NCBI GenBank assembly: GCA_026260175.1 | Contig: JAKCWW010000472.1 | Span: forward strand, 3,977 to 67,976 | DNA from: Reticulitermes lucifugus | Lineage: Eukaryota; Arthropoda; Insecta; Blattodea; Rhinotermitidae | DNA length: 64,000 nt | Direction: 5' to 3' | Part shown: positions 32,279-43,145 of the stretch, in pieces | Layout of the letters: each line of letters begins with the position of its first letter | Position numbering within the stretch: position 1 is the stretch's first letter | Notes under the pieces: model-generated | Database searches by the model: none | The model's input: the letters and a program-made list of their open reading frames with translations, nothing else | Told to the model about the DNA's origin: nothing | Program-made: the position numbers and the translations under genes

Positions 32279-33170
32279 ATACGCCTACGAAGATCATGGA
32301 CGCATGGAACTGGCCATTGTGCGTAGTTCCCAGTCGCCAGCTCTATAGGCAACCTGTATTACACCTATATACGTAGCCCTGTGAAGCACAGTGGTTGCTC
32401 TGTGTATCACCTTCATTAACATTCATAAACTGTATTCTACCTACACAGCACATTGGGGGTTTATTGTGATGCAGAATAAACAGTGATAATTTCTTGAACA
32501 GCGTTAACCGATTGGTCCTTATACTGGAGATTTGTCACATTTTCTGTGATCTGGCAATTCAGCTGTTAAATAATTATTTAGACGAATTTTGTGCTTCGCC
32601 GGGTTCGACCGGAGTTTTTGACTTGCGACTTGGGAATAAAATTTCCTTTTTTTGCTTTGGATCCTTATGAAAAAGAAGACTTGTTGAACTCTAGGGAGGC
32701 ATGAGCCGGATATAAACTTGATGTATTGTAATTACACGTTTCTTTTAAATGCGGGAAGAATTTAGGAAAAGGAAGTTTTTATTCGCCGCCGTGTACCGTC
32801 TGATGCTATGCATCCAGCCTGATCCGACCTCTGGGGTAATGTTTCATTAGGCTATTTCCTTGTCGCGGTTACGTAAAAAAACAACACCCGACAGGTGAAA
32901 CACTATGCACAGTCATTAGCTGTGACGAATGCGTGCAGTGAAGTAATGTAAATTAATAGTATACCTTCTACTTTAGCCAAGCCCAGTGCTCGGAAATGGT
33001 ATACGGGGCGTCGGCGCATAGTCCACGCCCCCTATACGCTCCAGCCGCTTCACCTCCGAGATGAAAGTGTCCCATGTACCTGTTACGTAGGGGGTTACGT
33101 CGGCTCCGTAGTCCACATGGACTTGGTGCCGAAGTGCATAAGTTAGGAAATATTAGCATGGATTATCAGC
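32279..33170. other. Stretch with no recognised element
   Basis: No ends or gene-like frames. Confidence 0.4.
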
Positions 33171-33179
33171 TCTTGCATA

Positions 33180-33387
33180 TTAGTCCTGTTGTTGCCACCA
33201 GTCTTTAAATTTGTGCAAAATTTGATCAAAATCAGTCAACGGTTCTCACTCAAATTATGAGATGACATAGCAGAAAATCTGTTTTGCATAATAATCTGGA
33301 AAGTTGCAAGGCTGGCGGAAAAAGTGTCGTCTTGGGGTACAAAGTGTGTTTAATTTTTATAGCTTTTCTCCGGGGCATTTTTCGGTC

Positions 33388-33421
<34 letters not shown>

Positions 33422-33610
33422 CACGCTAAGGTCTAGATGTACGCAGAAACGCGCTTGGGTCTTCATAAAGAGTTACTTTACCGATTTTGACAGATTAACT
33501 GTAGTGTTTGGACAAGATTTACTAAAATTCACCAATATCAAATTTCATGAAAATCCGATTAGTGATTTCCTTGTTACAAACGGACAGGCTGACATGGCGA
33601 AGTAATAAGC
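33180..33610. repeat. Possible repeat-G-like module with (AT)n inside
   Basis: AATTTGATCAAAATCAGTCA near 33219 and TTTCATGAAAATCCGATTAG with ACAAACGGACAGGCTGACA near 33543-33596 resemble modules of repeat G and of 63840-63960. An (AT)n run is at 33389-33418. Boundaries are uncertain. Confidence 0.35.
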
Positions 33611-34413
33611 ACTTTTGGCAACATTTCATTGCGAACGCGAAAGAAATCTTTGCTTTTGGCGGTACTAGATCCCCCCTCTTCCAGCTAATTACTTGACTGG
33701 CTGGGGGGCTGAGAAGCGGTTGCAGAATGAAACGATTGGAATTAAGGGAGTTGACTTACTTGCCTTAATTAGTGACATTCAGACATATGTGTGTGTAAGG
33801 TACGTGTATTTGCGTTGCCTTTTTATGTGAAGTAGTTGCTGTGGCCGTCAGTTGTTTTAGATTAAATGCAAACGTCTGAGGTTATTTAACATACAGTGCC
33901 CTAAAATAGGATGCTAGTGAATGAGAATCAAATTCATTCTTGGAATATTTTAAGTGAGATGAGCCTGATTACTCAGGAAGGACCCGATTTGAATCTCGTT
34001 CGAACACCGGTTATTATGGCTGAGATCTTTGTGTCTCCCAACTCCCGTAAGTCAGTTTTCCAAAGAGTACCTTGAAATAGGTCCCGACCACTTCTTTCCG
34101 CATTAGTCATTCACAATTGTATTGAAATAGTGTTGTAGCAGAGTCGAGTAGGCAATAGATCTGTCAAAATAAGAGTTTGGATGTCAATCAGTGTTTTCTT
34201 CGCCAGCAGACGTCCCGTTGATCTGTGACAGAGCGTCCCCAGTCCGAACAGTTAAGGAGGTATACTGTTTAAGATTAGGGATATTTCGTCGTCCGGTTTT
34301 AAGCAGAGTTCATCCCGAACTGAAGTCAACGTCTTGTACCTTACTTCCCTCTAATTATTTATAATTTTTTATTATGAGTACTAAGGGGTTTTGATATTGT
34401 GGTAGGTTCATGG
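33611..34413. other. Stretch with no certain element
   Basis: GATTTGAATCTCG near 33990 is a weak B-box look-alike. Nothing else. Confidence 0.4.
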
Positions 34414-34592
34414 TAGGTGCCATGGCCCAGGCGTTTAGTCGTTGGCCTATCACCCGGAGACTCGTCTTCAGTCTCGGACCGCTCCGTGCAGGGTTTGTGG
34501 TGGGCAGAGTGGCCCTGGGACAGGTTTTTCTGCGAGTACTTCGGTTTTCTCCTGTTGTCAGTATCATTCCACCAATCTTCCATACCGTTTCA
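34414..34592 (+). mobile_element. SINE B, 3'-truncated copy
   Basis: GGTGCCATGGCCCAGGCGTT, GGGTTTGTGGTGGGCAGAGT, GGGACAGGTTTTTCTGCGAG and ATCATTCCACCAATCTTCC are the SINE B blocks in order. The B-box is degenerate (TCTTCAGTCTCGGA). Overlapping open frames across it are family artefacts. Confidence 0.8.
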
Positions 34593-35324
34593 GTCATCTA
34601 TCACCGACGCTGTATAATGTCATCACTTTAAAGTACCGTTAAATAACTGAGTTAGAAATATATTGTGGTATTGTGGTTTATATCACCGTGTTGTAACCTG
34701 GTAGGGGGTACCAATGTGTCGGAGGAACAGAGTGTATTTTTATGTTTCTTTATACACAAGCCGATTAATCTTGATAGTGGAGACCGTGGGTGAGGAACCG
34801 GGTGCTTCAGAATTTTTGGTAATTGTAATCCAAGATGTAACTTGATCGAACGTGTGATAGAAACGACAGACTACCTCCTGATTAGTTTCCAAACATCCTA
34901 TGCGGATTCGTTACAGTATCACTGACAGTTCACATCAACACGTTGCACGGATGTATGCTCTTGCACAATGAATCCAAGTGTATCAGCGAGATAAGGTATA
35001 CTCTTATCGGAATCACGTGTTACGCTTGATCTAATTCGTAACTCACCACAGAGATGTAATGGTGTCGTTTTTCGCTGCTGTACTCGTGTTTAACATATCA
35101 GGGTTGTTAGAACTGCATCACAGGACCCTGTCCTGAACCAGTTGAATCTAGTGCGGAACCGCACATCCTATCTAAGGCCCGTTTTAATAATTATTATCCT
35201 GTATCTACGTTAATGTGCCTCAAGTGGTGTTTTATCCGCAGGTTTTTCGACGAACATGTATAAATAATTAATTAGCTTAGTGTAACTAAATCCGTCTAGA
35301 GATGCGAAGAACTGCTTAGCTATT
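34593..35324. other. Stretch with no recognised feature
   Basis: No element ends or gene-like frames. Confidence 0.4.
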
Positions 35325-35930
35325 CGGTAGATTCCTCGCCTCGTGTGGAACCCAAAGGTTCATTACCGTGCTCACAGGCTCTCGCCACCAGTCTCTGTTC
35401 TGAGCCAAAATGTTATTCTCTTATTGACGCATAAGTCTTCCAAGTTGTCTCTTTCCTTCAGGCTTTCCGACCAAAACTTTGTATGGGTTTCTCTTTTCAT
35501 CAGTGCATATTACATGTCCCACGCTTTTCATCCTCGAATTGATCACCCTAATAACATTGCACGAGGAATGTAAATTGTGAAGACTCTTGTTTTGCACAGA
35601 GCATTGTGTGCAGTTCTCGTATCTCCGTACACGTTACGTTTCCTGTTCGTCTCATACTCCATGATATGATCTCCGTAATAATATGTGTAGAAGAATTGTA
35701 ATTGTGAAGCACCTCAGTATGCAGTTTTGTACATTCTGCCGTTACACTTGGGCTACTGCCTCTCTCTCCAGTCCGTTCTCCTCAGCACCTCATTCTGGCA
35801 TGCTCTCATTCGTTGTTCTTTTCTTGGAGAATGAGAGGAAGTTTCACTGCCGTACGAAACATATAAAGTGTAGCATATCCCGATACACATGCTCGTTGAC
35901 AGTTCTCACGCTCAGTACCACTAAAGGCCA
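35325..35930 (-). mobile_element. RTE-like LINE C-terminal region with internal duplication
   Basis: Reading the minus strand from about 35880, YGSETSSHSPRKEQRMRACQ and NEVLRRTDWRE equal the YGCETWSLTLREEQRLRVFENEVLRRIFG block. Next comes LHNYNSSTHIITEIISWSMR with RTGNVTCTEIREL, and then a second equivalent block, LHNLHSSCNVIRVINSRMKS with VGHVICTDEKRNPYKVLVGK. Finally PEGKRQLGRLMRQ, LAQNRDWWRE and TVMNLWVP follow, the conserved LINE tail to about 35345. The LHN-Y-SS...GHV segment is thus present twice in tandem (roughly 130 bp each, about 35510-35600 and 35630-35715), which the normal family does not show. Stops and frame changes are present. Confidence 0.8.
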
Positions 35931-37699
35931 CCATTTTGAGTTATACTGCCTGAGCGCTACTGGTGGAAGTATTTGGGACTACGACTACTGTTGATTAAAA
36001 ACCACTCGCTTTCCAGTGACATGCGGCACATTAAGATGCAACAAAAAGAACGTTCGTTACAAACAAAATTTGTAAAGCTGCTTTAGGCTTATCCTGTACT
36101 TAATTAAGTTTTTGTATGAGAAGACGAACGTTTCTATGGTACATGGTAGCAAAACTTTAAAATAAATACTGAATTTAATCTGATATTAATTTCTTCATGG
36201 GTGTAATTTTAGTGTGCTATCGTCATTTATCACATTTTAAAATTATGTATTATCTGCCTTTATACCGTGGGTTTTCTGGCATTCTGATGATACGCGAACG
36301 TATGCTTAGCTCTGTATGCGTTCCTTCACTTTATACCAGCTTCCCTGCTAGCAAGTAATGCTTCTGTGTGTATGTACTTTTGCCTATATGGATTAATAAT
36401 TTATATTATTCCTGTGTGAGAGGCAACTTCTCGAGTGGGGAGATATGTTTCCAGACAGCGTATCCTGTGTTTGAAAGAATGAAGCGAGCCATACAGTCCA
36501 AGTGTAGAAGCTTCGATCGTGGTTGGTTAGAACTTCCCTATGCTGCTATGACTCTAAGTCTACAAAATGTGCATCATTATGCGGTTTACTGGTTGGAAAT
36601 GTTCCTCTCTGCAAGTTATACGAAATGCTTTCTCGGCTCTGTAATTTGTGCGGAATATAACCGGTTCCTAGCTGCAGTGTCCTATTCCTGTTGCAGGTGG
36701 TTTAGGCACACATCTCTCTTCATTTCCTGAACTTCTACAAAGGCACGCATTGTGGCATATTTGCTGTCAAGTCACATGCCTTGTTCACTTTAAATGTGTG
36801 CCCCCCCCCACGCCTTTAATATCAGCAGGGATATTTTAAGGACTCCTATATCATTTTTACGAGGCTCTGGGTTCAAAACTCGGCGCGAGGGCTACTGACA
36901 GGTTTTGTGGATTACCTGATTTCCTTCAGGCAACTGCCTCAAATGCTGCCGTGACCGCTGCCTCTCACGCCTTTTCCAATTTATTATTCACAGCCTCCTT
37001 ATAATTCTACGCTGTATAGTGTGACCCATTGTAAGCGACGTTACGTTAACCAAGACATGACAGCGACACGTGATTACAACTAGCTGCAATTCTATTGTGA
37101 ATGGCTTAAGAACAGAATTATTATGTATCGAACCACATGCCGTCGTATGACGGGCCACTATAATACGCTGCCATCTGGTTGTGTTGTATTGTGTTGTGTT
37201 GTGCTGTAGGACTATTATATGCTAGACGCTCAAATGTTTCTTCAACCTCCGCTCATACCACACAGAATACACACTGTTGTATTATGTGCTCGTTTCTTAG
37301 CTGTTTCTTCGACCGCAGCACGTACCTCATAGGGAAGCACGGTGTAACTAACACCAAACATACTATACAAGGACATTATTTTGTCTGATAACTCGCTTCG
37401 TCTTCTTCTCTTATAGAGGGGGAGCAACGCTGGTCTCCCACATCGTAGTCATTGTTGTACTAATAAGTAACTCGGAGCGCAGTACATCTTGAGAAGTTAA
37501 TAGTCGTTCGTCTACTTAAGAAATTCCGTTTTATAAAACCGAGAGCTTCGTTACCGTGTTCTGAAGAGCCTGCAACTGGATCACATCCTCAGTCAAGTTA
37601 ATCTACTTCACAATCCCTCCATTCCATGTTAAGAGACATATTAATATCATATTCATACAGCTTCTTTTTTACGAAATATACCTATCGCGATGTGGGGAA
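35931..37699. other. Long stretch with no certain element
   Basis: The 120-codon plus frame 36368-36730 has no recognised domain. A C run lies at 36801-36809. CTGGGTTCAAAACTCGG near 36868 with flanking sequence is a weak tRNA-SINE look-alike. A TGTTGTATTGTGTTGTGTTG tract is at 37182-37206. Confidence 0.4.
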
Positions 37700-37810
37700 T
37701 TCTTTCTGTCCGTATGTTACGTAGCTATGTAACACTGATTTTGATGAAATGTTGATACACATATTTGCATCTTCACTATAATTTGTGCCACGATTTTGGT
37801 CGATATAGGC
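37700..37810. repeat. Possible repeat-G-like module
   Basis: TTCTGTCCGTATGTTACG followed by TGATTTTGATGAAATGTTGA has the same module order as repeat G. Short, so tentative. Confidence 0.3.
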
Positions 37811-37936
37811 CTTGATCCCTGCCTTATATTAAGCTCAGTTGAAGTCCTAAAGTCCTTTACCATGGTAACATAAAGATAAAGTTGTCCTTTCGCTTAAGCC
37901 TTTAAAGTGCTTTGGTTATCATATATACCACCAGCC

Positions 37937-39250
37937 TTAACCCTTCGTTACTCTGGTGGGGTTCTTCTCACCCCTGGCCAGGTGTTTTAGTGCATTGCCA
38001 TGAGATGGTAGTGCGTGGGAGCAGGGTTCCATTGTGACTTTACGTCATCATTACTAGTATACATCCACATAGGAACCATTAGTTGCCATTCAGCTGTTTG
38101 AGCAGAGCAAACCTATTTCTCTAGCTGGGGTTGCTCAAACCCCACCACAGCACTGGCGTTGGAGTTTCCAGTCTTGAATGTAAGTTCAATTGTCAATGAT
38201 AATCATTCTAATATACTCGTAGATTTACAAATGTTGTAAATCATTTTTATTATATGTGAAAAAGTAATGCATATGTATTTACTATATGAAGTGTTTTGAC
38301 ATGGGATGGCTCACGGGACAAAAGAGAGCAATTGGGAAAGTTGCTGGAGGAATTTGTGGAAGAAGAAAAAGAATTTGAAGATATTGAAGATGATAGCGAT
38401 AGCGAAGGTTGTCCTCATGTCAGTGAGAGCAAAACAGCCCAGAGAGGCCATACTTGTCCAGCTACTGTTGTGACGATTCTGATGATGTGGTTGAAATGAT
38501 GACTGTTTCAGCTTCTGCGTCAGATAGAACCGAACAATGGACAGTTGGTGTACCAACGTTTCTCGGTTCTCTGATAAACTGCAGTAAGAAAAACAAAAGA
38601 GAATTTCCTCAAGACTTCCCTGAAGACATTGGGACTGAGTACGTCTGAGAAGCTGATATAGAAAATGCAACAAAATATTGGTCATCTACTTTGAGTACTC
38701 CAAGGCAAAGTGAAGCGCAAAGCTAGCTGTGGGACGGTCCAGCCTGCTCTTAGTGAACAAATTACAAGGCGCATGTATGTCATGCCCAAGATCTAAGGCC
38801 ATAAAGACGAAATACCTTTGTCACAATCGTGATAAATTCGCATGTTTGTAGCTCGTTCGTAACTGTCAGGACAGTGTCAGGGTGAAAAAGACTCTGAGAG
38901 AAATTATTGTATGTGTAGTAATCAAACTGTATCTAAGAATGCCTATATTAACTTTGTTAGGCCTACTGTTTTTACAAGTTTGATAATTTAGCCTGTATTT
39001 GTTCATATTGTATTGTTTGTATTTGCAGAGTAAGTTTTCAAGAATACAGTTACTGAATTCATTTAAAATCCCAGATGTTAGATTCTAATGGCGTACATGT
39101 ATTCGTTATTAGCAGTACTTAATAAATTGTGTCTTTAAAATCAGTACAATATGTATTTTATATTTATTTATCCGAAATTTTCCTTGGGGCTTGTCACACT
39201 TCTTCGCAGCAAGAGTGTGATATTTCCTCACCACACTAACGAAGGGTTAA
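37937..39250 (+). mobile_element. Internally deleted piggyBac element with TTAA duplications
   Basis: The element is 37941-39246 (1306 bp). It starts CCCTTCGTTACTCTGGTGGG and ends CCACACTAACGAAGGG; the ends are inverted and match at 18 of 21 bases. TTAA stands directly outside both ends (37937-37940, 39247-39250), the piggyBac target. Subterminal GGGGTTCTTCTCACCCC and GGGGTTGCTCAAACCCC dyads lie near 37958 and 38127. The frame 38296-38499 gives an acidic N-terminus (EFVEEEKEFEDIEDDSDSEG) like that of piggyBac transposases. At 38775-38850 another frame gives CMSCPRSKAIKTKYLCHNRD and KFAC, the C-terminal Cys-rich domain. The DDD catalytic core between them is missing, since only about 340 bp of unplaced sequence separates the parts. 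It could only move by a transposase supplied in trans. Confidence 0.9.
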
Positions 39251-39589
39251 CATTAAAACCTCTGCATTTTGCAAGTCCAGTGTACGTTTGGGTGTCTTGT
39301 GACACACAGTAAACAGTGATTTAATGAAGCGCAATTAAGGACCATGACATGATGGCGTTTAGGAGAGTGGAGGTATTGTCCACGCACGACCTCGTCCCAA
39401 GATGGAAGTAGCTGCTGGTGCATCAGCTGGAGGTGATTGATCAGCTTCATCATGCTTCAGCCGCCTTGCTGTCGGTGTACACTGGGTGAGGAGGTTCGGT
39501 GGGCCCCAGAGTCGGTCTGGAGTTGACGAAAACATGTGAACTGTGTGTATCTGTAGAACAGGAAGCTCAGTTAGTTTCCCGTTATGGAG
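39251..39589. other. Stretch with no certain element
   Basis: Minus-strand frames (39253-39453; 39359-39628, with GRGRAWTIPPLS) have a faint resemblance to peptides often seen from repeats in insect assemblies, but I could not place them. Confidence 0.35.
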
Positions 39590-39790
39590 CCAAGGCTGGC
39601 GCGCCAGCGAGTGCGTAACGGGTCTCATGTGAACCGCCCGCTCCTCCCTGCGCCAAGTGTGCTCAGAGCTCGCTGCTACTAGTCGCTTCTCGGTTCGCGG
39701 GAGCAGCGGAGCCTAGTCATGTCGATCGTCAAAGCTCCTGGATCAACATGCGGTGTGTGGGTTGGTGTAGAAAAGTGATATTTTGTAACC
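39590..39790 (+). promoter_or_regulatory. GC- and CpG-rich block, possible promoter or first exon
   Basis: This 140-bp block (39590-39730) is much richer in G+C and CpG than its AT-rich surroundings. It contains the 12-bp palindrome CTGGCGCGCCAG. It is followed by ATG at 39719 opening MSIVKAPGSTCG, with a GT at ATGCG/GTGTGT that could be a weak splice donor. These traits could mark a host promoter plus first exon. They could equally be the GC-rich end of an unrecognised repeat. No TATA box or downstream exon was found. Confidence 0.25.
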
Positions 39791-40174
39791 AGTTTCCTCA
39801 ATCAAGACAGTCACTTGCAAGTGTAGAATGTGCTGTGTGTAGTAAAACTCCCAGAAGCGATTCGAATCTTAGTGCATTTATACAGTGATGTTTGCCGATC
39901 CTTACATATTTGATGAAGTGTTACAAAAACGGCGTTGTTAGAAGTAATGGTTTAATGCCCTTTTGTGAAACCGGTTTTTAAACTAATGAATGTTATTAAG
40001 TGTGCATGTATGTGCGTGTAACGTGGCACACACGCGGGATGTGCTTTATTTCTGTATGAATTATGGGAAGTTTCCATGATGACTCATGTGGAATTGTCAA
40101 CTGGTTGTGCCTATTGATCCAGTAGAAGCTTTGAATAAGGTAAATAGCTGTATTAATTACGAATAATCACAGAT
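39791..40174. other. Stretch with no recognised feature
   Basis: AT-rich; nothing seen. Confidence 0.4.
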
Positions 40175-40371
40175 ATAGGCCTGCGTGCCGATCCCAGTGG
40201 CCGTGCGGTCTAAGGCGTGGGTCTTTGGCCGCTCGCTTACTAGGATCGNNNNNNNNNNNNNNNNNNNNNNNNNNNNNNNNNNNNNNNNNNNNNNNNNNAA
40301 CCTCGACGAAACGAGGAGGCCCAGGCCCATATAGGGCTGTCGAGCCATAGGAAAACAAAATAGGCCTGCGT
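40175..40371 (+). mobile_element. SINE A with perfect 12-bp target duplication
   Basis: SINE 40187-40359 begins GCCGATCCCAGTGGCCGTGC and ends GGGCTGTCGAGCCATAGG with an AAAACAAA tail. ATAGGCCTGCGT is present at 40175-40186 and again at 40360-40371. The middle (40249-40298) is an N gap. Its sequence differs little from 18431-18643, so both copies are young. Confidence 0.93.
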
Positions 40372-40488
40372 ATTTAATTACCTAAAACGCAAACCTCATC
40401 AAAATAACACATCTAATTAAAAAAACCAACGGCAACCATTTTAGAATTTTAAGAAAATGACGTTTGAGATTCTCGCGGCGGTAAATGT

Positions 40489-40652
40489 TAAAGATTACAG
40501 TCTTCTTGGATATGGCACCCTGCAGTCTGGTAAATAGGTAATAAGTTTCGGAGGAAACGGCTCACTTCTGCCCTGAAAATGGAGGCGGTAAGTGCCTCTG
40601 GAACGCTGATAGTTAACAGACTACGTAGCTTCACATTCCAGGAAATTGTTAG
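40489..40652. mobile_element. Fold-back MITE F copy
   Basis: The left arm TTAAAGATTACAGTCTTCTTGG continues to ATATGGCACCCTGCAGTCTGG. The centre has TTTCGGAGGAAACGGC and CCCTGAAAATGGAGGCGG, and the right arm ends GTAGCTTCACATTCCAGGAA. All landmarks are present with substitutions. Confidence 0.75.
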
Positions 40653-40822
40653 GTTGTACTTAAAAAGTTCGGTTCCTGCTTGTAGGAAAGTACTTCATAC
40701 GTTCGCTACAAAGGTCAGGCGGTTGATGACGTAAGAAGTCGCTGTGTAGTATGAGCAAGAAACGATGTGTGTGTGTGTTATCTGGCTGTCAAATTTCGAG
40801 TTGCTGAATGTTGAAACGGATG

Positions 40823-40888
40823 ATAGACCTGGAGACAATGAAGAGTGCATTTTTTACAAAATGCACTCTTCATTGTCTGTAGGTCTAT
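40823..40888. other. 31-bp stem, 4-base loop hairpin
   Basis: The left arm 40823-40853 (ATAGACCTGGAGACAATGAA...) and right arm 40858-40888 pair at 29 of 31 positions across the loop TTAC. An AGGTCTATCTAGGTCTAGGT run follows. The loop is too short for a classical MITE spacer. Transcribed, it would give a long near-perfect RNA hairpin. Whether it is a fold-back insertion, a replication-generated inverted duplication or a small-RNA precursor is not decidable here. Confidence 0.85.
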
Positions 40889-41635
40889 CTAGGTCTAGGT
40901 CTATGGAAAAAAAAGTGAAGTATTCAAGTAGAGTTATCAGTTTGATATCATAGCCTAAAATGAATGTACTATGTATGTTCGTTTGCCACATGTAATACGT
41001 TTTTATCTGTCACATACTGACATTCGTTTGGCTGTTTGTTATTCAGTAGCAGTTCTTCTGGAATTGCGAAGGATCGAATCTTGTTGTGGACAAGTGGAAA
41101 CATGAAGAATTTGGTACAGAATCGGACATGTTTATTATGACTGCATAGTTTTGCCATTAATATCAAAATTACAGAATCAAATGTGAATTGAAGGCTGTGT
41201 CGGTCAGGATAGGTTTCAGTAGCATCTCAAAGCAGCTGTGTTCTCGAGCTGACTGCGAAGACAAGTGACCCACTTCTGCAGTGACTCTGGACATGAATGA
41301 CTCCAGAGAGTCACGCTCATCGTCACTAATTACAGAACTGTGCTGTATTTCACAACTTGGAAACGTCTGAAGCCTAAACTGCATCTAAATAATATTCAAT
41401 AATTCAGTCCAGAGTGCAAGCTGGCAGTGTTTACTGCTGAAGACAGGTTGCTTGTCACCTTTCTGATATACTGTGAGCTGTTATTTGGAAAAGCTTGTGC
41501 AAGAGGTAGGCCCGCACAGTTCATTTAACAAATAGAAGCGTGGTATTCAGAGACAAGACATTTAAACATTTAGCTCGTACCTTGCCGAAAACACATTTCA
41601 TCTCCTTTACATAGACCATGCTGTTTTTGGAAGTC
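40889..41635. other. Stretch with no recognised feature
   Basis: Minus frames 40969-41166 and 41169-41384 have no recognised domain. Confidence 0.4.
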
Positions 41636-41760
41636 GCGCACGGTGGTAGTTAGCTCAAATAATAGGTTTGTCGGTTCGAGTCCCGCTCGTGCCGAGAGTA
41701 TACGTTTGCTATTTTCCATATATGGCCGATCCCCTATACGGGGAATGCTACCAGATTTCT
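41636..41760 (+). mobile_element. tRNA-headed SINE, unassigned
   Basis: GGTGGTAGTTAGCTCAAATAA (A-box-like) and GTCGGTTCGAGTCCCGCTC (B-box) are followed by GTGCCGAGAGTATACG. The spacing is shorter than a functional tRNA allows and T-stem pairing fails, so it is SINE-derived. Confidence 0.5.
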
Positions 41761-42244
41761 AATTCACGGAAATAGAAACATCTAAACCGTTAAATAAAAG
41801 CGGAGGAAGCCGATTAACGAAAAATGTTTTCCTCAAGTAATTCAAACATGACAGCGATTTAACTGAGCAGATGTTTTCCCACATCAATCACTGCAAGAAA
41901 ACTATTATATTTTATTTTATTTTCCAGCGTAATCAACCAGTTAACGCTGTGGACGAGATCTTGCGTAACAAGACAGGACGAGCTTCTGGTCCATAAGAAA
42001 GTTGTACAGAAAGTGCGATAACGCTGCTTGTGTCATATTGTACATTTTAGTAGCATTTCCTGTATCGGTGGCACCAAATACGCTTGTGTCTTTCGCACAT
42101 TTATCATTCGCAACAAATATACTGGTTATGGGGACATCGTAATACTTCATTCGCTAGTCTTTCTGTAAATAAATTTTGGTGAAAGTTTGTAATTGGAAAT
42201 GTTACTGTTATTCGATTTAGTTACTGTGTTTTTTTATTCTTATG
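41761..42244. other. Stretch with no recognised feature
   Basis: AT-rich; nothing supported. Confidence 0.4.
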
Positions 42245-42515
42245 GTCCTCGTTACTTGGATAACTAATACGTCAGTCTAGTAGTAAACTAAAGTTCAAGA
42301 CTCCTAATACCAAGACTCTGAGCTAAATTCTAGTCACTTCAATCCCGTAACTTCTTTCCTCAGATCCACCTTAATGTTATCTCTAATCTGCTTCTCGGTC
42401 TTCCAAGTGGAAATTACGTAAGAGGTTTCCCAACTAAAGTTACGTTTGCATTCCTCGACTTCTCCACCCTAGCCATGTGTCCAGCGCCTCGTAGCCGCCT
42501 ACGTTTCACTGTTAA
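42245..42515 (-). mobile_element. RTE-like LINE, C-terminal fragment
   Basis: The minus strand reads KRRRLRGAGHMARVEKSRNA and NVTLVGKPL (about 42510-42425), equal to KSRRMRWAGHVARMGEKRNA-LLVGKP of the family. LGRPRSRLE follows and then a diverged LAQ region. Stops and frame changes are present. Confidence 0.7.
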
Positions 42516-42595
42516 AATAACATGCTGGCCTGCACAAACCATGAATTTCCTCATTGTGTAATTTCCTAAATTGTTCATGAACATAGCCGTTGTTG

Positions 42596-42878
42596 GGGGC
42601 CAGGTTAGCTCGGTCGGTATATGGACGGCCAAGGAATCGTGGTATGATATCCGGCAGGGGCAAGAGATCATTCTCTTCTGCGCAACGTCCGGACCGGCCC
42701 CGGGGCCAATGCGTCCTCTGTTCTAGGGGGTACCGAGTACTGCTTCCCGGGTGTTAAAACTGACCACACACCTCTGTCTGATGTGAATCGAGAATCGTTG
42801 AAATATGTCTCCACTGTACCATGCATCTGCATGGCGTGGCGGTTAATTAACTAGGACAACTTTACATTTGCCTGAAAT
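42596..42878 (+). mobile_element. SINE E copy
   Basis: The head GGGGGCCAGGTTAGCTCGGT with a degenerate B-box, then GCAACGTCCGGACCGGCCCC, GGGGTACCGAGTACTGCTTC and TGCATGGCGTGGCGG followed by ACTAGGACAACTTTAC, which is the E tail also seen at 23278-23300 (reverse) and 48270-48325. Confidence 0.7.
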
Positions 42879-43145
42879 TCGGCCGTCGTAGGTCTGCATC
42901 TTTCCTGAGCACGTTGCGTTTTGAGTTTCTAATTTATAGCCGTCCTCAAAAGTAAAGATCATATTTTACGCCCAGTCAAAACAACTAGGACAAATATTGC
43001 TGATATTCTGATCGTCAGGGATATAGAGTATCGACGGGATGGTAAAGAGGTTCTGTATGGATGCATGTCAAGACTGTTCTCCGAATTTTATAAATTAAAC
43101 TTATTTCGATTTTTAACTGCTTTTCTCAGGTAATTAATTTTAAAA

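Noticed and set aside
36368-36730. 120-codon frame as a host exon
   Set aside because: No recognised family, no splice-site support and no codon bias evident by eye.
41636-41700. Possible tRNA gene
   Set aside because: A-box to B-box spacing is too short and the T-stem fails to pair.
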